From the NCBI GenBank assembly GCA_014239555.1, contig JAAZYR010000014.1, forward strand, positions 1 to 37,852: a DNA stretch of 37,852 nucleotides, written 5' to 3'. Position 1 is the first letter of the stretch, and the number at the start of each line of letters is the position of its first letter. This document shows, piece after piece, positions 23,204 through 30,311 of the stretch. Below the pieces are notes generated by a model. That model had not been told where the DNA came from. It saw only the letters and a list, made by a program, of their open reading frames with translations, and ran no database searches. The translations under genes were made by a program, and so were the position numbers. This DNA comes from Acidimicrobiales bacterium. GTDB taxonomy: Bacteria; Actinomycetota; Acidimicrobiia; Acidimicrobiales; Poriferisodalaceae.

Positions 23204-23674
23204 CTAGGCGGAAGGGTCTTTTCTGGCAATCAACATTGTCCCTTGGGTCTGCAACCCGAGGTCGCCATTCTGTTTAACCATTTCGTTCTTTATCTCGATG
23301 AAACCCAAATTTGGACGCGACCCGCTGACCCGCATATCCAATATTTCGATCCTTAACGTCAAGATGTCACCCGCATAGACGGGCGCCGGGAACAAGAGTT
23401 CCTTAAGCCCTGCTGATCCAACACAACTTTCACCTAAGAACCCCTCGACACTTAGCCGCATCATTAGCGACATCGTGTGACATCCTGAGGCGATTAAACC
23501 GCCGTAGATTGTTTCGGCGGCAGCCTCGGCATCGATGTGAAAACGTTGAGGATCGAATTGGGTGGCGAACGTGATCATCTCGTCCTCGACCATTTCGACA
23601 CTGCCCAGAAGGAATGATTCCCCGACCGAAAAGTCGTCGTACCACCGCTCTTTGCAGGGAATTTTCGACGACAC
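23204..23674 (-). CDS. MaoC-like (hotdog) dehydratase/hydratase
   Basis: 156 residues from GTG 23674, with AAGGAG seven bases upstream. The N-terminal YDDFSVGESFLLGSVEM and the DPQRFHIDAEAAAETIYGGLIASG segment (Asp/His dyad followed by the hot-dog helix) are typical of MaoC-like domains; GLKELLFPAPVYAGDILTLR is the second conserved strand. The family hydrates trans-2-enoyl-CoA or related thioesters. It is a lone leftward gene; the substrate is not evident. Confidence 0.9.
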   Translation of the reverse strand: MSSKIPCKERWYDDFSVGESFLLGSVEMVEDEMITFATQFDPQRFHIDAEAAAETIYGGLIASGCHTMSLMMRLSVEGFLGESCVGSAGLKELLFPAPVYAGDILTLRIEILDMRVSGSRPNLGFIEIKNEMVKQNGDLGLQTQGTMLIARKDPSA

Positions 23675-23975
23675 GTTTTCTCCTTAAACTTGAACAACGC
23701 GCAACACTGAAAAATCTTCACCAACTACCTGTGAACCAAAAACTTTCAGATTGACAGACCGGATAAACCTAGCGGGAGATCAACTCGAAAAGCCTGTCGC
23801 ATTTACCCCCCATCTAGGTCTTAAGTCATCGACGTGGAGCACTGCGTCGTGAGGCGTTTGTTGTGAATTGGGTCAATGTGATCCGAAATATTGTTGCTAA
23901 TTTGAGCGCGGGATAACGTCAGTTGTGCCCTAACAAACCGGAGACGTTCGGGGCTCCTAATCGAGGAATGGGGAT
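23675..23975. other. Divergent control region between MaoC-like and PhyH-type genes
   Basis: About 300 bases separating two outward-facing genes. I see no gene and no clear operator; a loose inverted repeat GGGTCA-ATG-TGATCC is near 23870. Confidence 0.45.
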
Positions 23976-24800
23976 ATGGCTGAACTGATTAACGAAACTC
24001 AGGTCGCCGGCTATCACGATGAGGGGTGGTGTGCCCCCATCGAGGTTCTAGACAGCGCGGAGGTTGCTCGATGCCGAGAAGGCCTCGAGCGATACGAGGC
24101 GTCAGTGGGTCATCCGATCGAATTCCCTGAGAAGTCGAAGTCGTATCTGCTGTTCGACTGGGCGGACTACTTGGTTCACCACCCCAAGGTGCTTGACGCG
24201 GTGGAAGCGGTTATCGGGCCCGACATCCTCGTCTATCACTCCACGACGTGGATAAAAGGGGCCCGCACTCCAGCTTTCGTGCACTGGCACCAAGATGGTA
24301 CGTATTTCTTTCTCGAACCTCACCTCCACGTGACCGCGTGGGTGGCGCTCTCTGAATGCCCTGAGGAGGCTGGCTGCGTCCGGGTCATCCCAGGGAGCCA
24401 CCAGTTGGGTCAGTTTGACCACCAAGACGACCCAGGTGAATGGAACATGATCAAGCGGGGCCAGGGAATCTTTGATCAGTTCGATGACGACGCGGGTGTG
24501 TTAATGCCGCTGCGCGCTGGTGAGATGTCGCTGCATCACACCGATGTCGTACATTCATCGTCAAGTAACCACACCGACGACCGGCGGATCGGGATTGGGA
24601 TTAGCTACATCCCAACCAGCGTGCGTCCAATCGGCGAGCCGACGCCTAGCGCACTGTTGGTCCGTGGAGAGGATGCTTACGGGCACTTCATCCATGAGGA
24701 ACGTCTGGAGAAGGAACAGTCCCCAGAGGCCATAAAAGCGCACGCCGAAGCTAATACCCGGTTTAGAGCCCGCCAAGATCTCGGCGCGAACATCACATGA
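23976..24800 (+). CDS. Phytanoyl-CoA dioxygenase (PhyH) family Fe(II)/2-oxoglutarate oxygenase
   Basis: 274 residues, purine-rich ribosome site (GAGGAATGGGG). Iron ligands: His105 and Asp107 in FVHWHQDGTYF and His193 in DVVHSSSSNHTDDRR; Arg204 should hold 2-oxoglutarate. GCVRVIPGSHQLGQFDH is the conserved strand-loop of the family. These enzymes hydroxylate or halogenate diverse substrates; the relatives with a full HxD, as here, are hydroxylases. A single gene facing away from the MaoC-like gene. Confidence 0.92.
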   Translation: MAELINETQVAGYHDEGWCAPIEVLDSAEVARCREGLERYEASVGHPIEFPEKSKSYLLFDWADYLVHHPKVLDAVEAVIGPDILVYHSTTWIKGARTPAFVHWHQDGTYFFLEPHLHVTAWVALSECPEEAGCVRVIPGSHQLGQFDHQDDPGEWNMIKRGQGIFDQFDDDAGVLMPLRAGEMSLHHTDVVHSSSSNHTDDRRIGIGISYIPTSVRPIGEPTPSALLVRGEDAYGHFIHEERLEKEQSPEAIKAHAEANTRFRARQDLGANIT

Positions 24801-25071
24801 GCTAATCCACCGGTGTTTGTCCACCAAAGCCAAAGGTTCGAAGACTGCGACGTGTGCAAAGTACTTCGGCCAAGCCAGTCGTCCGTGAGTTGTGTCCGTT
24901 GAGCCGACAAGTCGGCCCCGTGTGAGTGAAACTGCGGAGTTCAAGCTGATCGGGAATGAGTCCACCCCGCCGCTGCCCGGGTAGGCGCCTGACCAAATCA
25001 AGGTAAGGACCGGCTGGTGGCTTCAAGTGCCAGACTGGCTGTAGGTAGAGAACAAATAATGAGGGGGAAAC

Positions 25072-25434
25072 ATGGGAACGCAATCGGAAAAATATAAAGC
25101 GGGGGCGGCGAACTTCGAAGAGGTCTATCCGCGGCGGGCTTCTGAAGATCCCGAAGAATTTGAGCGAATGGCCATGGAAAATCTTTTTTCTGAGTATTGG
25201 TCGCGTGAGGGTCTCAGCACCCGCGATCGCCGGTTGCTGATCCTCGGCATTGTCGCGGCCCAAGGTAATGACGCCATCCTCAAGCTGCAGTTCAGCGCCG
25301 GAATGGCGAAAGGCGATCTGCAAGAAAGCGATCTGACCGAGATACCAATCTTCCTCAGCCAGTACGCAGGATTCCCACTGAGCGTCGTCGCTAACACTGC
25401 CGCTCAGAAGGTCCGAAACGATTTGTCTTCCTGA
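25072..25434 (+). CDS. Carboxymuconolactone-decarboxylase (CMD) family protein
   Basis: 120 residues, ribosome site GAGGGGGAAAC. The family helix bundle is plain: FSEYWSREGLSTRDRRLLILGIVAAQGNDAILKLQFSAG and SQYAGFPLSVVANTAAQK. In PcaC-type decarboxylases the helix reads LKLHV/LRxHV with a conserved His; here the matching position is Gln/Phe (LKLQF), and there is no AhpD-type CxxC. So it is unlikely to be a standard decarboxylase or peroxidase and may bind rather than convert its ligand. Confidence 0.85.
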   Translation: MGTQSEKYKAGAANFEEVYPRRASEDPEEFERMAMENLFSEYWSREGLSTRDRRLLILGIVAAQGNDAILKLQFSAGMAKGDLQESDLTEIPIFLSQYAGFPLSVVANTAAQKVRNDLSS

Positions 25435-25631
25435 CGACGTCTATTCTTGTCAGTCGCGGAGTTGATATTGATGGAACGAGATTGGAAGTGCTGCTGGGTC
25501 GCTTGCACGCAGATGAAGCCTTCGTGCTTCGGAGGTTTCACCGAAACTGAGCGGCGTACCGTTTTCGCAAAAGACAGAGGAAAAGACCTCCCCAAAGGGA
25601 AATCGTTTCGTTAGGTGGATCTGGCTAATGC

Positions 25632-25958
25632 CTAGGCCTCAACTAGGTCACTGACCTGCGATGCCAACATCATCTTTGATTGCTTGAGCTCAATAGCGTC
25701 GGTCATCGTGAAAGATCCGGCGGTTCCATTGAGAGATTTCATCGCTTCGCTGGGATCGAGATCCTCAATCTCATAAATAGCTACGTACTCGTGCTCGGTA
25801 ACAGATGGCAGCATCTCGCTGGCCTTAAATCGCTGAGCGCGTACAAAGCCGTCAGCGGTGAGAACTTCCCCGAGGTGCACGTCGTTGTACCAGGCGTTGT
25901 ACTCGTCCTCCCTGCCCTCGACCGGACTGGTGAACACCAAAAGTACGTGTTTAGTCAT
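25632..25958 (-). CDS. EthD-like DABB protein
   Basis: 108 residues with AAGGAGAG before ATG 25958. KHVLLVFTSPVEGREDEYNAWY, then NDVHLGEVLTADGFVRAQRF, EYVAIYEIEDLDPSEAMKSL is the pattern of EthD/ABM-like alpha/beta barrels with the WYNxxH motif. Function unknown; many relatives sit in aromatic-compound gene clusters. It is the last gene of the leftward run that begins near 29.7 kb. Confidence 0.82.
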   Translation of the reverse strand: MTKHVLLVFTSPVEGREDEYNAWYNDVHLGEVLTADGFVRAQRFKASEMLPSVTEHEYVAIYEIEDLDPSEAMKSLNGTAGSFTMTDAIELKQSKMMLASQVSDLVEA

Positions 25959-26018
25959 CTCGTCTCTCCTTGTATGTCCCCGACGCTACAACGCGTCCCG
26001 CCGACGTGCCGGAGTGGG

Positions 26019-26816
26019 TCACACTGTTGCTTCAAAAGCTATCCGCTCGGCGTCGAGGGCTGGATCTTGCACTTCGAGAGTTCCGTTAACGCGGACTTCG
26101 CCGAACCCTGCTTCGATGAGCATGTTCTCCACCTCCATAGCGGAATAGCTACAAATGACGATCGAATAGGCGTCGTTTGCGACCTCGACACCGCTATCGA
26201 ACTGGCGGACAGAAATTTCGCGCACGATGCTCCGCGCAGCCGCATCGACCCCCACCAGACGGGTCCGTAACTCCAACTCGCGTCCGTCGCTCATACGCCG
26301 ACGATCGCCCATCTCGGGCCACGAACCAGGCAATTCGAGATTCTCGGGAATCTGCCACATCGTGTCCGAGCCCACGTCGTGCTTCCCTACATGGTGATCC
26401 ATAACGAGCGTTCCGCCTGATTCCAACTGCGAGTGAATGCGTCGCAAACCTTCAACATCAGTGGAGCGGTCGCCACCGAGACCAAATGCGCCGCAAAGGA
26501 CAACTGTGCAATAGCGGCGCGGCAGGTCCAGTTCGTGCATTGCCTGCGTATAAAGATTGACTGACAGCCCATCGGCTTCTGCCTTAGCCGTACACCACGC
26601 GATCATGTCCGGGGAAACATCGCTGCCATCAACATCTAAGCCCGCCCGTAAGAATGGGAGAAGTAGGCGACCAGTCCCACAGCCCGCGTCCAAGGCAGGT
26701 TCGCCGCAACGTTCGATGGCCTTTTGAAAAAATGCTACGTCGCTTCCGCCTTCGTTAAATTCTGCCCACCAACGAGCGACCAAGCCATAGTGCCAAGTTT
26801 GGATCTCATTGCTCAT
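26019..26816 (-). CDS. Class I SAM-dependent methyltransferase
   Basis: 265 residues. Motif I is ALDAGCGTGRLLLPFL (41-56), followed by the acidic strand-2 end VDGSDVSPDMIAWC, motif IV region VVLCGAFGLGGDRS and LESGGTLVMDHHVGKHD. The C-terminal part has an unusual extra sheet (DGRELELRTRLVGVDAAARS). It methylates an unknown small molecule. ATG 26816 has a TACGAT box six bases upstream, so it probably has its own leaderless promoter within the leftward run. Confidence 0.88.
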   Translation of the reverse strand: MSNEIQTWHYGLVARWWAEFNEGGSDVAFFQKAIERCGEPALDAGCGTGRLLLPFLRAGLDVDGSDVSPDMIAWCTAKAEADGLSVNLYTQAMHELDLPRRYCTVVLCGAFGLGGDRSTDVEGLRRIHSQLESGGTLVMDHHVGKHDVGSDTMWQIPENLELPGSWPEMGDRRRMSDGRELELRTRLVGVDAAARSIVREISVRQFDSGVEVANDAYSIVICSYSAMEVENMLIEAGFGEVRVNGTLEVQDPALDAERIAFEATV

Positions 26817-26822
26817 TGTTCC

Positions 26823-26828
26823 ATCGTA
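26823..26828 (-). promoter_or_regulatory. -10-like TACGAT box, leaderless start of the methyltransferase
   Basis: TACGAT ends six bases before ATG 26816. Confidence 0.5.
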
Positions 26829-26980
26829 AGGCGGCCCTAGTAGACCCTCAGAAATTAAAACGAAGCCGCATCAATGAACGAGATTCACAGACACCGACTG
26901 ATGTTTCGAACTGATTGTGGCCAGAGTGCCACTAGTGGGAGCGCCGGCAGGACTTCACATGACTTGCCGCAGGGTTAGCC

Positions 26981-27811
26981 CTAATAGATCTTTCCTACTA
27001 AGTCGGCTTCAACGATTGCTTTGCGAAGGTCCGACCAGCCGTCGTCTGTTGCGCGAACCCACTTTGTTAAATGCTCCATCTTCATCATTTCTGCAATGTG
27101 TGGGTCATCTGAGCTCATTGAGAGTAAGAGATCAACGAACTGATCGGAGCGGCGTTCGGTCAGAGTGGGGCTGGATGTGAACGCGCAATGAGCGTAGCTA
27201 CGCGTTCGCCAGATGATTCGGATCTCGCCTTCCTCGAGGCCGTGCCTACGCGTCAGAGGCTGCAACCAGGGTTCGAAAATAATTCCGGCGTCAGCTGACT
27301 GATTTACAACCGCCTCAAAGATGGTCCGATCATCCACCCAGCGTTGGAGGTCGGAGTATTGGGTGGAGTCCAGTTCTATTAGCGAGCAGTCGGTTCTAAC
27401 GTCGAGGCCTTCTTCAGCTAGTTGAGTTACAGGTAAAAGCCACAGCTCGCTGGACGTCTCCACGCCCGTCGCTAAACGCAGTCCTCGGAGATCATCGATC
27501 GTTTCTATATCGCTATCGCCACGCACAATGAGCAAACTTTGGACGTTCTCGTCCGTGTCGCGCATCGCCAATGTGCGGCAATTTGTGTTCTGTTCAAGTA
27601 GTTGCGCATGAGCCATGGGCGCGTTCCAAGCGATGTCGATATATCCAGCAAGAAGTGCTGATGACATCGCGTCGTAGGTAGAGAAAAGGGCGTACTCAAC
27701 TGGAAATCCTGCCTCTACGAAATACTTGCGGATGGCGTTCCAAATCAAAACTGCACGTTTGGGGTCTGCTGCGGTAGCTCCTAAAACCAGGGGTCCTTCG
27801 GAATTCGACAT
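26981..27811 (-). CDS. PhnD/SsuA-like binding protein without signal peptide
   Basis: 276 residues from ATG 27811 (a TTG at 27826 adds five). The fold of phosphate/phosphonate periplasmic binding proteins is evident: PLVLGATAADPKRAVLIWNA, FSTYDAMSSALLAGYIDIAWNAP, SLLIVRGDSDIETIDDLRGLR, DAGIIFEPWLQP. Yet there is no signal sequence or lipobox and no ABC permease or ATPase nearby. It should therefore act inside the cell, as a ligand sensor, a carrier or an enzyme. It sits between a Rieske oxygenase and a methyltransferase on the same strand. Confidence 0.8.
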   Translation of the reverse strand: MSNSEGPLVLGATAADPKRAVLIWNAIRKYFVEAGFPVEYALFSTYDAMSSALLAGYIDIAWNAPMAHAQLLEQNTNCRTLAMRDTDENVQSLLIVRGDSDIETIDDLRGLRLATGVETSSELWLLPVTQLAEEGLDVRTDCSLIELDSTQYSDLQRWVDDRTIFEAVVNQSADAGIIFEPWLQPLTRRHGLEEGEIRIIWRTRSYAHCAFTSSPTLTERRSDQFVDLLLSMSSDDPHIAEMMKMEHLTKWVRATDDGWSDLRKAIVEADLVGKIY

Positions 27812-27966
27812 AGTTGAGTCTTTCAAGTGGGCGCAGGGACTAGTTCAGCACAGTTGCGATTGCGGTCCCGCCAATGGCGTCAAGGTCTGACCTTGCGCAG
27901 CGACCTCAACCTCACGGTTTGAAACCCTTAACCGATAAAAACAACCGGTGAAGTCGCTCTGGTTTC

Positions 27967-27982
27967 TAGCTGACGTCAGCTA
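27967..27982. promoter_or_regulatory. 16-bp perfect palindrome (TAGCTGACGTCAGCTA)
   Basis: Self-complementary and placed directly behind the Rieske stop codon, 156 bases before the PhnD-like start. It may be an operator for the PhnD-like gene (TGACGTCA core) or a rho-independent hairpin lacking a T-run. Confidence 0.42.
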
Positions 27983-27983
27983 A

Positions 27984-29204
27984 CTAACGTTGAGGTTCAT
28001 AGGTGGCCTTATCAATCAACTCCAGCACCTCGGACTCCGATTCGGTGTGAACCAGTCGATCTACCCAGTCGTGGAATCGTTGTCCACCGGCTTCGTTCCG
28101 ACCGAACATGACGAAATCTTTGGCTCCGCTTTTGAGGCCGCGTTGAAGAAGAAATCCGTTCGCATAATCCTCATCGCGGACAACCCGAAGCAAAAACCGT
28201 TGTTGAGCCTCGATGAAAGGCAAGACCTCTTCGGTCGGTTCGAACGTGGTTAAAAAGGTTTGAGTTGTCGTTGACGTATCAGGAGTGTCGCCCGGAAAGA
28301 GTTGCGACACCATGTACATCCTCCCTCCGCCTGCACCGTTCGGCCCATTCACATGAAACGAAGCGATGGCAACGTGTGGAAAAATGGTCCAGATACCCGA
28401 CGTGAGTGCCCCAATCGACCATTGCGATTCTGGGCTTTGGTCGAGCCCCAGCATTGAAGAATCAGGAGCGCTCACTCGTTGATGAGGCCCCCAAGCGTCG
28501 TAAATTGCTTTGTTACACAGGTCGACCCCGAAACTCTCGCGATGCAGAATCGGAAGGTGATAGAAATCGAGATAACCGTCGTAGGCGATTTTCCAATTAG
28601 GTCCGTCAACAACCTGTTGACCTGCGAAGTAGCAACCGGCTAGTCCTAGATGTTCGAGCATTTCGCCGTAACCGCACAAATAACGCTCGAGGTCATGGGT
28701 GCCTTTGTGATCTAAACCCACGAACACGAGTCCGGCGTATTCCAGGACCGGTAATTCGGTTAGGCCGTGGCAACTCATTTCAAGTTGTCCAAATTCGTCG
28801 TGGTCGAGAATTCCGACTAACTGACCGAAGTTGTCGTAGCTCCAAGCGTGGTACGGGCAAGTGAAACGTCTACTTGTTCCCCTTCCGGCAGGAACAACTT
28901 GTGATCCGCGATGGCTGCAAGTATTGACAAAGGCTCGGAGTTCGTCATCAGCGGCGCGAGTGACTAAGACAGGAATACCAATGACTTCTGTCGAGCGATA
29001 TGAGTAACGCTCAACGAACTCACAACTAAACCCCAAGACGAGCGGAAATCGATGAAACAGTGAGTGAACTTCGTCCAACCATCGATCGTGGTCCAGGTAG
29101 TTCCCAGCGGGCACCTTGCCGATAGTTTCAGCGAGGGGCACGGTCTCTGTTTTGGCGTGCGCGATAGTGCGCCGCGCCGCTTCCAACAATCTGTCTCTAC
29201 TCAT
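27984..29204 (-). CDS. Rieske non-heme iron oxygenase, alpha subunit
   Basis: 406 residues. The [2Fe-2S] Rieske ligands are Cys96 and His98 (NTCSHRGSQ) and Cys116 and His119 (FTCPYHAWSY). The mononuclear iron site is DGYLDFYHLPILH with His216 and His221, bridged by Asp213; the third ligand is Asp344 or Asp346 in VRDEDYANGFLLQRGL. It hydroxylates or demethylates an aromatic or quaternary-amine substrate. No ferredoxin, reductase or beta subunit is encoded here, so electrons must come from elsewhere. The ABM gene lies 99 bases upstream on the same strand. Confidence 0.93.
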   Translation of the reverse strand: MSRDRLLEAARRTIAHAKTETVPLAETIGKVPAGNYLDHDRWLDEVHSLFHRFPLVLGFSCEFVERYSYRSTEVIGIPVLVTRAADDELRAFVNTCSHRGSQVVPAGRGTSRRFTCPYHAWSYDNFGQLVGILDHDEFGQLEMSCHGLTELPVLEYAGLVFVGLDHKGTHDLERYLCGYGEMLEHLGLAGCYFAGQQVVDGPNWKIAYDGYLDFYHLPILHRESFGVDLCNKAIYDAWGPHQRVSAPDSSMLGLDQSPESQWSIGALTSGIWTIFPHVAIASFHVNGPNGAGGGRMYMVSQLFPGDTPDTSTTTQTFLTTFEPTEEVLPFIEAQQRFLLRVVRDEDYANGFLLQRGLKSGAKDFVMFGRNEAGGQRFHDWVDRLVHTESESEVLELIDKATYEPQR

Positions 29205-29303
29205 TGTGGCCCGCGCCGAGGGAACTCATGGACTTGGGTGCCGTTGTAAACCAACGTTCAGGTCCTGCCAGAAATCGTCGAAGACGGAGCGTCTCTTTGG
29301 TGG

Positions 29304-29693
29304 TCAACATGCGTCCTGGCTAGTGAAGAAGTCGGCGCGAGGAGTAAAGCTCTCGTCATAGACAGGTTCGGTCAGATCGCATCGGAACTTGGCTGTGTCA
29401 GCTGCAACAAGTCCTAGCTCCTGGATCAGTTCGAGCATGCCGTGGTAATTGGCATGACGGAAGTGGGCATCAAGAGACTGCTCGTCCACCCAAAGCTCGT
29501 ACACCTGAATACGGTTGTCTACGCACGGGTCGGCCCCGAAGTAATACACCTCACATCCGGGTTCATTGAGACGAGTTGATTCTTGGAGCGTTCGACTCCG
29601 CTGGACTGCGAGCTCGCGTGTCTCGTTGTCTTTGAAATCGATGGTTCCAGCGATGATGATCACAGAGCAACCTTGACACAACTCCGAGCCCAT
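29304..29693 (-). CDS. ABM-type putative quinol monooxygenase
   Basis: 129 residues from ATG 29693; a TTG at 29711 adds six. The ABM pattern is strong: VIIIAGTIDFKDNETRELAV, LNEPGCEVYYFGADPCVDN, RIQVYELWVDEQSLDAHFR, YHGMLELIQELGL. These cofactor-free enzymes oxidise quinols and similar phenols, which would suit its place directly upstream of the Rieske gene. Five cysteines are present (Cys6, Cys9, one in EPGC, one in DPC and one at the C-terminus). Confidence 0.82.
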   Translation of the reverse strand: MGSELCQGCSVIIIAGTIDFKDNETRELAVQRSRTLQESTRLNEPGCEVYYFGADPCVDNRIQVYELWVDEQSLDAHFRHANYHGMLELIQELGLVAADTAKFRCDLTEPVYDESFTPRADFFTSQDAC

Positions 29694-29718
29694 TGAAGAC
29701 AGTTTGCCCAAAGCGCTC

Positions 29719-29724
29719 TAGCCT
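29719..29724 (+). promoter_or_regulatory. -10-like TAGCCT box, leaderless start of the PPOX gene
   Basis: TAGCCT ends six bases before ATG 29731. The opposite strand must also hold the promoter of the ABM gene within these 37 bases. Confidence 0.5.
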
Positions 29725-29730
29725 CGGCGC

Positions 29731-30222
29731 ATGTCTGAGGATTACGAAGATCTGCAGCAATGCGCGCTGAGTGAAGACTTGGAGAGCGAACTGGTTCAAA
29801 GCCAGAGGGAATGCGTATTCATGTGGACCAACATGTCAGGCGAAGCGTTTGGGGTGGTGATGTCCTATCTGCCTAAGGATGGGAACCTTTGGCTCACTGC
29901 GGCGGAACATCGTGCACGAATTTCAGCGATCCGAAGATTTCCTCGCAGTTCGGTCTGCATTTCGAGCGCGGGAACGCGCTTGGGACCCAACAAGACCGTC
30001 TCCTACAAAGGAACCTGCACCGTATTGAGTGATCGGGCAACCAAAGACTGGTTTTATCCGGAGTTTTCTCGATACCTGATGGGCGATGGTCCCCGAGCGC
30101 AAGCATTTCAAAAATATCTCGATTCCCTCGGGCGAGTAATCATCAGGTTCGAACCTGACTATTCGTTGAGTTTCGACGGTGATCTCTTATGGGATCGATC
30201 ACCAGAGGTGCTCGACCTCTGA
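29731..30222 (+). CDS. Pyridoxamine-5'-phosphate-oxidase-like (PPOX/FDOR) flavoprotein
   Basis: 163 residues. The split beta-barrel pattern is visible: CVFMWTNMSGEAFGVVMSYL, GNLWLTAAEHRARISAIRRF, SVCISSAGTRLGPNKTVSYK, GTCTVLSDRATKDWFY and RVIIRFEPDYSLSFDGD. The family uses FMN or, in actinobacteria, F420 to reduce or oxidise small organic substrates. FMN versus F420 cannot be told here. Divergent from the ABM gene. Confidence 0.82.
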   Translation: MSEDYEDLQQCALSEDLESELVQSQRECVFMWTNMSGEAFGVVMSYLPKDGNLWLTAAEHRARISAIRRFPRSSVCISSAGTRLGPNKTVSYKGTCTVLSDRATKDWFYPEFSRYLMGDGPRAQAFQKYLDSLGRVIIRFEPDYSLSFDGDLLWDRSPEVLDL

Positions 30223-30298
30223 TCAATGCTCTGTGCCCACCGTTACCCCAAGAGCCAATCCTCGGCTGATCCTGTGAGAGCTTTGTGAGCAAGACGGT

Positions 30299-30304
30299 TA
30301 GTGT
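30299..30304 (+). promoter_or_regulatory. -10-like TAGTGT box, leaderless start of the dehalogenase gene
   Basis: TAGTGT ends seven bases before ATG 30312 and lies inside the longer GTG-started frame, so it argues for the shorter protein. Confidence 0.45.
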
Positions 30305-30311
30305 CCGGGGT

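Noticed and set aside
22981..23229. Leftward 82-codon frame
   Set aside because: It begins inside the MaoC-like gene, has no ribosome site or TANNNT box, and shows no recognisable family.
24561..25001. Leftward frame over the 3' end of the PhyH gene and the following gap
   Set aside because: It is mostly the reverse of a clear gene, with no recognisable motifs; 24801-25071 shows no supported gene.
25471..25614. 47-aa Cys-rich frame (MERDWKCCWVACTQMKPSC...)
   Set aside because: It runs through a weak leftward hairpin with a GGTCTTTTCC tail that probably ends the DABB gene at 25632, and has no support beyond an open frame and a distant GGAG.
30140..30165. GGTTCGAACC as a tRNA T-arm
   Set aside because: It is a chance palindrome inside the PPOX coding sequence; no acceptor or anticodon arms surround it.
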